From: a virus
IMG/VR virus record: IMGVR_UViG_3300043426_000242
Location: 1-22,167 of that record
DNA length: 22,167 bases
Reading direction: 5' to 3' (one strand)
The notes beneath the pieces are model-generated. The model was not told the DNA's origin, ran no database searches, and worked only from the letters and a program-made list of their open reading frames with translations. Each line of letters opens with the position of its first letter. Position 1 is the first letter of the stretch. The position numbers were made by a program, and so were the translations under genes. Below, one piece after another: positions 6,772 through 12,897 of this stretch.

Positions 6772-8589
6772 TTACGCTGACATGTGGGAGCCACCGGCCT
6801 CGCCGGTGTACTGGTTGAGCTTGTCCTTCCAGCTCTTCGTCTTGGGTTGTGTGTCCTTCTGCCTTGGCGCGGCGCGCGTGAGCGTGAGGCGCACGGCCCA
6901 GGCCATGGAATCTATGATGTCGTCGTGCTTGCCTGCCGGGAAACGCGTGAACTCAAAGAACAAGTCCCGGAACCAAGGTGCTTTTTCGTCGAAGTACACC
7001 TTGCCTAGCTGCATGCGCCCTCGCAGGGGGCTGGCCCGGACCATCTTGTCTGTCAGCGGTTTTAATACCTCGTAGCTGGGGTAGTAACGCAGTTCGTCGC
7101 AGCGCTTCAAGTACTGAGCTTCAAGCGTCTTCCATATCTGACCGTCCTCAAACCCCACCAAGGTGGCGTCGTGCTCGCGGGCGTACTCAACGAGTTGGTC
7201 CACGATGATGAGAGAGTTGTCCGAGCGGAACCGCCGCACGTCGAGCACGTACAGATTGTCGCGGTGGTCCTGGCCCAAGGTCACGCCCACGGTGTAGTCG
7301 CTCTCCTTGCCAGTGCTGATTGCGAAGTCCCATGCCTGATAGATGTAGAGATCCTGGCGCGGGGGCGGCGAGCCGTAATAGCGGAACATGTCCTTCGTGA
7401 AGAACAACCCTTCGTCTGGAGCGGGGCTCTGCTGGTATAGGGCTGACCACACCCGCTGCTGGCCGCTGGCGTACAGATTCCGCTTGATTCGCGTGACCGC
7501 CTCGGTGTCATAGCGCGCTGGATGTAGCGCCGTGCCATGTGCGCGGGTCAACCGCGCGCCCTCTGGCACAACATCAGGTGGAGCTATCTGCAAAATCCTG
7601 TCGTCAGGCAGGAGATACTCGTCGCCGTGGTCGTTGATGGCTGGGTAACGCACGATTTCAAACGTATCGCCGTCGCCCGTATCCATCGCTTGCATGATCT
7701 TTCCGGCCCAGTCTTCCTCATGCCAGTGGGTCAAAATCCCCAGCACTCCACCGCCTGGGGCGAGGCGGGTGTATGCCGTCGAGCAGTACCACTCCCAGAT
7801 GTTGTCGCGTATCGTCTGGGAGTCTGCCGACTCCATGTCTTTTACCACGTCGTCCACACAAAGGATATGACAGCCCCTTCCAGTAATCCCTGAGCCCACG
7901 CCAGCGGCCAAATACCCGCCACCCATGGTCAAGTTCCAGTTCTCAGTGCTCTGGCTAGACGGGTCCAACTTGCAGTCCGGGAACAGTGCGTGATATGCAG
8001 GATCGCGCAGAAGATCCCGAATATACCGACTGAATGAGAGGGTTAGGCTGGCGGTGTGGCTGGCAGCGATGATCTCCCAATCAGGATGCTGACCCAGCGC
8101 CCAAGGTACGAAGTGTCTTGATCCTATTTCCGATTTACCCAGGCGTGGAGGGCATAGGATCAACAAGCGGGGGCTTTTTCCAGCCTCAACAGCACGAAGA
8201 AACCTCTCCAGCCGACGACAAATGTCCTCGTGGACCCAGCCGGCCAGATACTTGGGCCGGAACCGCTTGATGAAGTGCATCAACCGGCGCCTGGCCAGCT
8301 CACGGGCAGCCAATTCCGCCTGTGGATTTGCCGCCGCTGCCGCGTTATCGAAGGCCGGGGGCGTGTATGGGGCGTCCGGAGCCGTTTGAGCGCCTGGAAG
8401 CGGTTCTGAGGGGCTTGGCGTGGGTGTTTCTGCCAGTTTTACAGAGGTAGACCGCTTCTGACGGGTCTTTTTGAGTGGCTCTTCTACAACAGCTGTTGCA
8501 TCTGTGCAAAAAGGACAGACCCCGTAGACCAGCGTGGCGCGGTCTCGCTGGGTGTGGCACACCGAGCACTCGCGGAATTCAGTGCTCAA
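6772..8589 (-). CDS. terL: Terminase large subunit (packaging ATPase and nuclease)
   Basis: About 605 residues. The ATPase half has a P-loop variant CPPRLGKS (residues 146-153), Walker B HILCVDD (241-247) and a coupling motif ILTHWHEEDW. The C-terminal RNase H-like nuclease has AWDFAISTGKESDYT, VGFEDGQ and KHDDIIDS, supplying the usual acidic metal ligands. It cuts concatemeric phage DNA and pumps it through the portal. The N terminus carries an extra Cys quartet (C8-x2-C11, C25-x2-C28), likely a zinc ribbon, followed by a Pro/Thr-rich linker. The frame has only TTG starts here. TTG at 8589 follows GGAG by seven bases and overlaps TerS by 11 bases, and is preferred to TTG at 8607, which lacks a ribosome site. 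Confidence 0.93.
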   Translation of the reverse strand: MSTEFRECSVCHTQRDRATLVYGVCPFCTDATAVVEEPLKKTRQKRSTSVKLAETPTPSPSEPLPGAQTAPDAPYTPPAFDNAAAAANPQAELAARELARRRLMHFIKRFRPKYLAGWVHEDICRRLERFLRAVEAGKSPRLLILCPPRLGKSEIGSRHFVPWALGQHPDWEIIAASHTASLTLSFSRYIRDLLRDPAYHALFPDCKLDPSSQSTENWNLTMGGGYLAAGVGSGITGRGCHILCVDDVVKDMESADSQTIRDNIWEWYCSTAYTRLAPGGGVLGILTHWHEEDWAGKIMQAMDTGDGDTFEIVRYPAINDHGDEYLLPDDRILQIAPPDVVPEGARLTRAHGTALHPARYDTEAVTRIKRNLYASGQQRVWSALYQQSPAPDEGLFFTKDMFRYYGSPPPRQDLYIYQAWDFAISTGKESDYTVGVTLGQDHRDNLYVLDVRRFRSDNSLIIVDQLVEYAREHDATLVGFEDGQIWKTLEAQYLKRCDELRYYPSYEVLKPLTDKMVRASPLRGRMQLGKVYFDEKAPWFRDLFFEFTRFPAGKHDDIIDSMAWAVRLTLTRAAPRQKDTQPKTKSWKDKLNQYTGEAGGSHMSA

Positions 8590-9043
8590 CGGGAGGCTCC
8601 ATGTCAATCGTGAGGGGTTCTTGGCCTGAAGCCATGAGCAGAAGCTCTTCGTCGGTCATGGAGATCAGCTTCGAGCGCACACGGGCCTGGCTCATGCTCA
8701 ATTCGACCTTCTTCACCTCTGGAGCATAGAAACCGAGCATCTTCGAGACCTCGGAAGCACCTTTGATCATCGACTGCGGATCAGCCAGGAGCCTGGCCAT
8801 GTCGATGGCATCCATCATCACTGACAGCATGTCGCCTCGGGTGATCTGTGCAGCGCTGGACAACTCGTTGCGTGCCTCGGCCAGCGCCCGCTTCACATCT
8901 GGAGCCATGAGCACTTGGCCGGCGGTACTTGGATGTGAGTACCCAGCAGCCTCTGCCGCCTGGGCAGGGGTCATACCGTCGAGCACTGCCTCTTTGAAGG
9001 CTTCCTGCTTCTCGGTGAGTACGGAGTTCTTGCGCTTGGCCAT
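8579..9043 (-). CDS. terS: Terminase small subunit
   Basis: A 154-residue protein with an N-terminal helix-turn-helix (LTEKQEAFKEAVLDG, then TPAQAAEAAGYSHPSTAGQV) of the kind used by phage small terminases to recognise the packaging site. Helical oligomerisation segments follow (ARNELSSAAQITRGDML, ASEVSKMLGFYAPEVKKVEL). It lies directly upstream of TerL and overlaps it. The ATG at 9043 abuts the repeat element at 9044-9074, whose CAGAG is the only ribosome-site-like sequence, so the element could affect translation as well as transcription. Confidence 0.88.
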   Translation of the reverse strand: MAKRKNSVLTEKQEAFKEAVLDGMTPAQAAEAAGYSHPSTAGQVLMAPDVKRALAEARNELSSAAQITRGDMLSVMMDAIDMARLLADPQSMIKGASEVSKMLGFYAPEVKKVELSMSQARVRSKLISMTDEELLLMASGQEPLTIDMEPPVEH

Positions 9044-9101
9044 CTCTGTCAGAGTGTGTCGGAGTTCGTCAGAGACTAGCGCAAGCCGAGTTCACCGTCA
9101 A
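9044..9101 (-). promoter_or_regulatory. Three 10-bp-phased GTCAGAG-type repeats before terS
   Basis: Reading on the plus strand, CTCTGTCAGAG (9044-9054) is a near-perfect palindrome, and its core GTCAGAG recurs as GTCGGAG at 9058 and GTCAGAG at 9068, spaced exactly 10 bp. On the minus strand TTGACG (9101-9096) is followed after 17 bp by TAGTCT, a weak sigma70-like pair. The arrangement closely matches the element at 3707-3745. The remainder of the gap up to 9259 is AT-rich and holds two other inverted repeats, AATTTTT/AAAAATT (9100-9116) and TCAAAGAGG/CCTCTTTGA (9165-9189), with no gene. Confidence 0.5.
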
Positions 9102-9259
9102 TTTTTTAGAAAAATTTTGAGAGGCCTGACTTTGGACGAGGTACGGGGTAGGTTGGGATTGGAATCAAAGAGGGAAATATCCTCTTTGAAGCTAAGTTCT
9201 AAATGTCATATTCTAGGTACGAAGTTCTGAGAAATTTGGGATGAAGTTGTTTGCGGTGC

Positions 9260-9832
9260 TCACCTACGCACTTTCGGTTCAGTAACACCCATGATTTCAA
9301 GCTCACCGTTGAAGCGGTTCCCTTTTGTGGAATTGGTATGAGCGCTCACCACCTGCAGGTTTTGACGAACATGTAACCCACAAACTGTTTCACCGTTAAT
9401 GGGGACAATGTGATCAACCACCCAACCCGGCCCTAAGATCGCCACCAGATCATAGAAAGGCATTGTGTCGGACTTATTTGCCCACCCAGGTACACGACCC
9501 ACTGCCCGCATGGCGCGCCATACGTTGTCAGCGTTTCTCCATGCAGGGTCATTGTCTTTACGCGTTCTTTGCGCCAAATACACGCGCTTCTTGTGCGAAG
9601 AGGAATGAGTTGCGTACCACCTTTTTGACGACTCTTTACCTTCATCAGTCTTTGCCCTGTCCCGAGAGCGCTGCTTAGCTTTGTCTCTGAATGAAACGTC
9701 TTCAGCGTACTTAGCTTTATCCGTTGCGCATCGGCAGTCTTTGCACGCGGCGTTAAGCCCGTCCTTTGACGCCCGCCTCACACTGAAGCAATCACTCGTC
9801 TTTTCAACCCCGCACCGCGTGCATTTCTTCAT
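9260..9832 (-). CDS. HNH homing-type endonuclease with N-terminal zinc ribbon
   Basis: A 190-residue protein. The N terminus has a zinc-ribbon module C4-x2-C7-x22-C30-x2-C33. A basic middle part rich in K and R follows, and then an HNH core with DH at 140-141 (WVVDHIVPI), H154, N158 (LHVRQNLQVV) and N167/K170/N172 (NSTKGNRF). Phage HNH proteins of this type nick or cut DNA and often spread as selfish genes. It sits between the divergent control region and terS, a common place for HNH genes near packaging sites; some phage HNH proteins also assist terminase, so either role is possible. The ATG at 9832 follows AAGAGA. The gene is flanked by non-coding DNA on both sides, consistent with an inserted element. 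Confidence 0.85.
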   Translation of the reverse strand: MKKCTRCGVEKTSDCFSVRRASKDGLNAACKDCRCATDKAKYAEDVSFRDKAKQRSRDRAKTDEGKESSKRWYATHSSSHKKRVYLAQRTRKDNDPAWRNADNVWRAMRAVGRVPGWANKSDTMPFYDLVAILGPGWVVDHIVPINGETVCGLHVRQNLQVVSAHTNSTKGNRFNGELEIMGVTEPKVRR

Positions 9833-9838
9833 TCTCTT

Positions 9839-9876
9839 ACACTCTCTGTATTTCGTATTTCGATTCTATCAGAGTG
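9839..9876 (-). promoter_or_regulatory. Divergent half of the GTCAGAG-type element before the HNH gene
   Basis: ACACTCTCTG (9839-9848) and TATCAGAGTG (9867-9876) form an interrupted inverted pair. The same arrangement, ACACTCTCTG followed by CTGTCAGAGT, occurs before the primase gene at 12846-12872. It lies directly upstream of the HNH start at 9832. A TAGAAT hexamer overlaps it on the minus strand, but no convincing -35 accompanies it. Confidence 0.35.
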
Positions 9877-9919
9877 AATTCCAAATATATAGCTCTAATT
9901 TATTCGCGGTACATCCCTC

Positions 9920-9988
9920 CCACCCCTTCTAAAAACGGGGTGGTGGGTTCGGATTTCGTTTTTGGATTCGGGAAAAGCACCCGAATCC
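9920..9988. repeat. Two inverted repeats in the divergent control region
   Basis: CCACCCC (9920-9926) pairs with GGGGTGG (9937-9943) around a 10-base loop, and GGATTCGGG (9964-9972) pairs perfectly with CCCGAATCC (9980-9988) around AAAAGCA. Neither stem is followed by a T-run on either strand, so intrinsic terminators are unlikely. They lie between the minus-strand and plus-strand operons, 50-120 bases before the first early gene, and may be operators or leader hairpins. The rest of the 206-base gap holds no gene that I can see. Confidence 0.5.
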
Positions 9989-10038
9989 CTTGATCTCTTG
10001 TTGTGTAGTTCCTTCTCAATCATCTGGAGATACACATC

Positions 10039-10245
10039 ATGGCTTACCTCAATCAAGTAGCGAAGACCGAAGAATCCCGTCCTTTGGATGCTGAGCAAGT
10101 AGCAAACGTTGCCGGCCTCATGATCCACAGCAGCATCAAGGCTACTCAGGCATCCGGTCGCGGCTTCTGGCAGGGACTGCGCGGCAACGTCTACATCCCT
10201 GACGACCAAATGCCTGCACCCAAGGCACGCGGCGCACGTCGCTAG
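10039..10245 (+). CDS. Small early protein, function unknown
   Basis: A 68-residue protein, first gene of the plus-strand operon. The ATG is preceded by TGGAG nine bases upstream. The N-terminal half is acidic to neutral and helical (RPLDAEQVANVAGLMIHSSI); the C terminus is short and basic, ending KARGARR, which could contact nucleic acid. No family is recognised. First genes of phage early operons are often small host-takeover or regulatory proteins, but nothing in the sequence demonstrates that here. The stop is followed after two bases by the next ATG. Confidence 0.6.
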   Translation: MAYLNQVAKTEESRPLDAEQVANVAGLMIHSSIKATQASGRGFWQGLRGNVYIPDDQMPAPKARGARR

Positions 10246-10247
10246 TC

Positions 10248-10439
10248 ATGGCCAAGATCTTCATGACTGAAGACGAGTTGGGCGAGGCTGCCCAGTTCGT
10301 CCTTGATCCAGCGGATGAAACGCTTGATCCGTTGCACATCCTGCTGGCGCGTGAAGAGGACGCTGACGAAGCGTTCTTCACCGCGCTGGCGGAGCTGCTC
10401 AAAGAGCGCACTGCTCGCAAACGCGTCACGTTCCACTAA
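10248..10439 (+). CDS. Small acidic early protein, function unknown
   Basis: A 63-residue acidic protein starting two bases after the previous stop, with no independent ribosome site, so translation is probably coupled. It contains TEDELGEAAQFVLDPADETL and AREEDADEAFFTALAELLKE, both acidic and helical, and ends with a basic ARKRVTFH tail. No motif is recognised. Strongly acidic small early proteins in phages are sometimes DNA mimics or inhibitors of host proteins, but there is no specific evidence for this here. Confidence 0.6.
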   Translation: MAKIFMTEDELGEAAQFVLDPADETLDPLHILLAREEDADEAFFTALAELLKERTARKRVTFH

Positions 10440-10450
10440 GGAGAAACACC

Positions 10451-10621
10451 ATGCACCTCAAGTTCACCATGCAAGGCTTCACTGCGAAGAAGGCCAGCGA
10501 AGGCGTTGACGTCAACGTTGGTCCAATTGATGTGGAAGTCGAGTACACGCCGGAAGAATTCACTGCTCTCGTCGAGAAGCAACCCGAGCTGATGGCACAG
10601 CTTGTCGCGCTACTCAAGTAG
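10451..10621 (+). CDS. Small early protein (56 residues), function unknown
   Basis: This short frame is supported by a strong AAGGAG nine bases before the ATG at 10451. The product begins MHLKFTMQGFTAKKASEGVD and continues with a VGPIDVEVEYTPEEF stretch that reads like alternating beta strands, then a helical C terminus ending LVALLK. Codon use matches the neighbouring early genes (many GTC, CTC, GAC and AAG codons). No family is recognised. The 143 bases that follow contain no convincing gene. Confidence 0.6.
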   Translation: MHLKFTMQGFTAKKASEGVDVNVGPIDVEVEYTPEEFTALVEKQPELMAQLVALLK

Positions 10622-10764
10622 TCACAGGAGATCGGTCATGACGTGGCCGTAGGATCACCTGCTCACCTCTACCCAACAGCCGTGCATCACAGCCCAACGG
10701 CGCTGGACGCTGTAACCAGCACATAACCTCATTACTACGTAAAGCAATCTCAAGGAGCTTCATC

Positions 10765-11736
10765 ATGACTGTACATATCGACATCAAGAACCTTGCCAAC
10801 AACCTGCCTGAACAAGCCAAGCGCACTGTTCTCTATGGCATCGTTGGTTCCCTCAACGCTCGTATCATCGGCGCCTGCTCGCGCATCGTTCAAGCTATCG
10901 AGCGTAACGACAGCGACGTGAGCACCGAAGTGGTCAACGGCTTTGCCAAGACCGCAGAGGACGCCATGCTCCGTGCTGAGCTGGGCACCGGCCACAACAC
11001 GTGGCACGACCTGCTCTGGCTCAGCGCACTGCGTGACGACTACCGCGAGATGCTCGCGCTGGAAGTCAACGACAACGAAGTCCTGCCCTTCAACGACACC
11101 ATGAAGTTCATGATCTCGGGCGAGGCACGTGCCATGCCCAAGGAAATGCTCGAAGGGCTGGCCGCGGCGCTCGACTGCGGTATCACCGCCGAGGATCTGG
11201 CTCGCCTCAACAGCATCGACCAAGCGCAACAACGCGCCGCACTCGCTGCCAAGCGTCACGACATCATGCAAGTGATCCAGTCCCTGCCTCGCCCTGGCGA
11301 CATTGGCTTCCTCTACGACGAGGATACCGACATGTTCGACCGGCTCTCGCACGACACGCAGGTCAGCGTGGTCAGCAAGCTGAGCGACTCGCTCAACAAG
11401 GCGCGTGACAACGCCCTGCTCGCAGTCATGCGTCGCAGCCGCGGTGCCTCGCTCTCCGACATCCCGCTGATCAACGCAGCGATGAAGGAAGTCGAGCTGG
11501 CTCTGAAGAACGCCGAAGGTCGCTTGCCGGCTAAGGTCGACGAAGAGATCAACCAGCAGAATGATGAAGAGTTCAAACTTCATCAGGAAGAGAAAGCCCA
11601 CCGCGTTCGTATCGAAGCAGCCATTGCCTCTGGCGACACGCTGTCTCCCAATGACAAGCTCTTGGCGAAGTCACTGGGAATCAAAGTGCCCACCAAGCGC
11701 ATCCGCGTCAAGACTGGCGAGGTTGCACTCAGCTAG
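10765..11736 (+). CDS. 323-residue early protein, function unknown
   Basis: The ATG has AAGGAGC seven bases upstream. The product is almost entirely helical, with no membrane segment and no enzyme motif that I can name. Features are NLPEQAKRTVLYGIVGSLNA near the start, a central DALDC-type region around GLAAALDCGITAEDLARL, a long charged helix before NEEF-like text (EEINQQNDEEFKLHQEEK), and a basic C terminus (TKRIRVKTGEVALS). The C-terminal part SGDTLSPNDKLLAKSLGI could be a small helix-turn-helix-like unit, but this is weak. Codon choice is very regular (CTC, GCC, GAC, AAC), suggesting high expression. A strong terminator follows immediately, so this gene ends the first early transcription unit. 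Confidence 0.8.
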   Translation: MTVHIDIKNLANNLPEQAKRTVLYGIVGSLNARIIGACSRIVQAIERNDSDVSTEVVNGFAKTAEDAMLRAELGTGHNTWHDLLWLSALRDDYREMLALEVNDNEVLPFNDTMKFMISGEARAMPKEMLEGLAAALDCGITAEDLARLNSIDQAQQRAALAAKRHDIMQVIQSLPRPGDIGFLYDEDTDMFDRLSHDTQVSVVSKLSDSLNKARDNALLAVMRRSRGASLSDIPLINAAMKEVELALKNAEGRLPAKVDEEINQQNDEEFKLHQEEKAHRVRIEAAIASGDTLSPNDKLLAKSLGIKVPTKRIRVKTGEVALS

Positions 11737-11744
11737 TTGTGACC

Positions 11745-11776
11745 ACTCACCACCAAGTTAATGGTGGTGAGTTTTT
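11745..11776 (+). terminator. Rho-independent terminator after the 323-residue gene
   Basis: ACTCACCACCA (11745-11755) pairs with TGGTGGTGAGT (11762-11772) around the loop AGTTAA, giving an 11-bp stem whose last base starts a run of five T (11772-11776). It starts nine bases after the stop codon of the 323-residue gene and is in the correct orientation. Confidence 0.88.
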
Positions 11777-11807
11777 GCATTGATCAACCGAACATGGGAC
11801 GGACATC

Positions 11808-12053
11808 ATGAACGCATTCCTCGCTCACATCGACATCATGCCCCTCATCTACGGCGTGGTGATCTTCTTCGGCATCTACTCCATGTGGTGGAAACTGCGT
11901 CGCTTGAAGCTATTCTCATTCTGCATAGAAGTTGGAATCTTTATTCTCGTTTTTTCGCTACATGGTGGAACCATGACAGGTGGCTTTTCAGCGACAGTCG
12001 CAGCACTTCTGGCTGGCATATTCATGGGACGACAGGCTACAGTGCGAAAATAG
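11808..12053 (+). CDS. Small membrane protein
   Basis: An 81-residue protein with three likely membrane-spanning stretches: MPLIYGVVIFFGIYSMW (about 11-27), FSFCIEVGIFILVFSL (about 37-52) and a weaker ATVAALLAGIFMG (about 62-74). A basic KLRRLK lies between the first two, as expected for a cytoplasmic loop. GGGACGGA upstream of the ATG is a plausible ribosome site. It stands alone between the terminator and the repeat region, so it probably has its own promoter. Location in the early half makes a holin role less likely; superinfection exclusion is one possibility, without direct evidence. Confidence 0.6.
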   Translation: MNAFLAHIDIMPLIYGVVIFFGIYSMWWKLRRLKLFSFCIEVGIFILVFSLHGGTMTGGFSATVAALLAGIFMGRQATVRK

Positions 12054-12058
12054 GCCGG

Positions 12059-12339
12059 TTCCGAAATGTTCCGATCTTTGTCCGCATTAGTATAGTAAAA
12101 ACAGAAAGTCCTTTTATTTTTCTTCACACATTAACTTATAAATTTCGGAACTTTTTGGAACTTCGGTACCAGCCTTACGCAGCAAGGCTCTCAGAGGTTC
12201 CAAAAAGTTCTAAAGTTCCGAAATTTGACCTGTTTTTGACCAGTTTTACTGTCAGATTGCACCTGACACTTTGTCAACTTGAAACTGACAGTAAAATCAC
12301 CCAAAGTTCCGAAATTTAGCCCAAATTTCGGAACTTTGG
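12059..12339. repeat. AT-rich inverted-repeat cluster, candidate replication origin or operator array
   Basis: This stretch has no gene. The word TTCCGAAATTT occurs at 12216-12226 and 12307-12317, its reverse complement at 12140-12150 and 12323-12333, and a partial copy at 12059. The pair at 12301-12317 and 12323-12339 is a perfect 17-bp inverted repeat with loop AGCCC. The pair at 12140-12162 and 12196-12226 forms a larger imperfect palindrome centred on a small hairpin (AGCCTT at 12171, AAGGCT at 12184). Between these, TTTTACTGTCAG (12244-12255) and CTGACAGTAAAA (12285-12296) are a perfect 12-bp inverted pair. Repeated words in AT-rich DNA next to a primase/helicase gene fit an origin; no T-run follows the stems, so they are not terminators. 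Confidence 0.6.
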
Positions 12340-12373
12340 TTCCAATCTGGTTCTAATATTTTTGGGGTTAAAA

Positions 12374-12598
12374 ATGACCAAAATCGACGCCTTACGCACA
12401 GCCTATGAAGAGCTTCTTCGAAGTGAATGGGAACCGGGAATAAGATACAACCTGAGCCAGACGTTTACCCGACACGCATACGAACTCATGCCCTATTTAC
12501 TCGAATGCGTGGCTGTCCTGCACAACAAGATGAATCCTCTACGAAATAACCAAGAGAATCACATCCGCGCACTGAATGTCTTGGAGCACTTGAAATGA
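12374..12598 (+). CDS. Small hypothetical protein upstream of the primase
   Basis: A 74-residue protein. ATG at 12374 is preferred to the in-frame TTG at 12362; TTGGGGTT lies just upstream of the ATG. The product is helical, with DALRTAYEELLRSEWEPGIR near the start and a C-terminal part around LMPYLLECVAVLHNK. No motif is recognised. The stop overlaps the next start as ATGA, tying it to the following gene. Codon use is less biased than in the early genes before it. Confidence 0.6.
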   Translation: MTKIDALRTAYEELLRSEWEPGIRYNLSQTFTRHAYELMPYLLECVAVLHNKMNPLRNNQENHIRALNVLEHLK

Positions 12599-12810
12599 AA
12601 ACCTGGATCAATACCAAATTTGAAGGCTTCTACCCTGTAGGAACATCAGCCGTGGTTGCAGCAAAAACAAAAACAAAAGAAGAAGCTGCAAATCTTTTGA
12701 ACAATGAACTGGTAAAAGTTGGATTAAAACCAACAGCCAAAGCTGCGGACTTTGAACATTTCCCAGTAAAAGAGCCAAATGTAAGAATACTGGCTGACGG
12801 AAACTACTAA
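12595..12810 (+). CDS. Small hypothetical protein (71 residues)
   Basis: Starts inside an ATGA overlap with the previous gene. The product begins MKTWINTKFEGFYPVGTSAV, has a lysine-rich, helical centre (AAKTKTKEEAANLLNNELVK) and ends VRILADGNY. The layout (short strand, helix with EEA-NLLN, then strand) resembles small phage proteins that modify or recognise sequence-like repeats, but no family can be named. It is 87 bases upstream of the primase gene and is separated from it by the element at 12843-12872. Confidence 0.6.
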   Translation: MKTWINTKFEGFYPVGTSAVVAAKTKTKEEAANLLNNELVKVGLKPTAKAADFEHFPVKEPNVRILADGNY

Positions 12811-12842
12811 CCCTCACCCAACTCTGTCCCCACTTTTCTTGT

Positions 12843-12872
12843 TTGACACTCTCTGATGCTTTCTGTCAGAGT
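12843..12872 (+). promoter_or_regulatory. GTCAGAG-type element and possible promoter before the primase gene
   Basis: TTGACA (12843-12848) is followed after 17 bp by TCAGAG (12866-12871). ACACTCTCTG (12846-12855) and CTGTCAGAGT (12863-12872) form an interrupted inverted pair. TTGACA with 17 bp and then TCAGAN also occurs before the gene at 3703 on the other strand, so the two may share a promoter or operator type. The -10 match to sigma70 is poor, which could indicate activator dependence or a different polymerase. Confidence 0.45.
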
Positions 12873-12897
12873 ACGAACCTCGCGCTGAGAGACTCCC

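Noticed and set aside
10638-10726. Tiny frames in the 143-base gap (ATG at 10638 with 4 codons; GTG at 10643 with 27 codons)
   Set aside because: An AGGAG lies upstream, but the products are too short and unremarkable to support as genes; a leader peptide cannot be excluded.
10750-11601. 283-residue minus-strand frame opposite the 323-residue early gene
   Set aside because: The plus-strand gene has a strong ribosome site, the right operon direction and a terminator right after it; the minus frame is a by-product of its strong codon bias.
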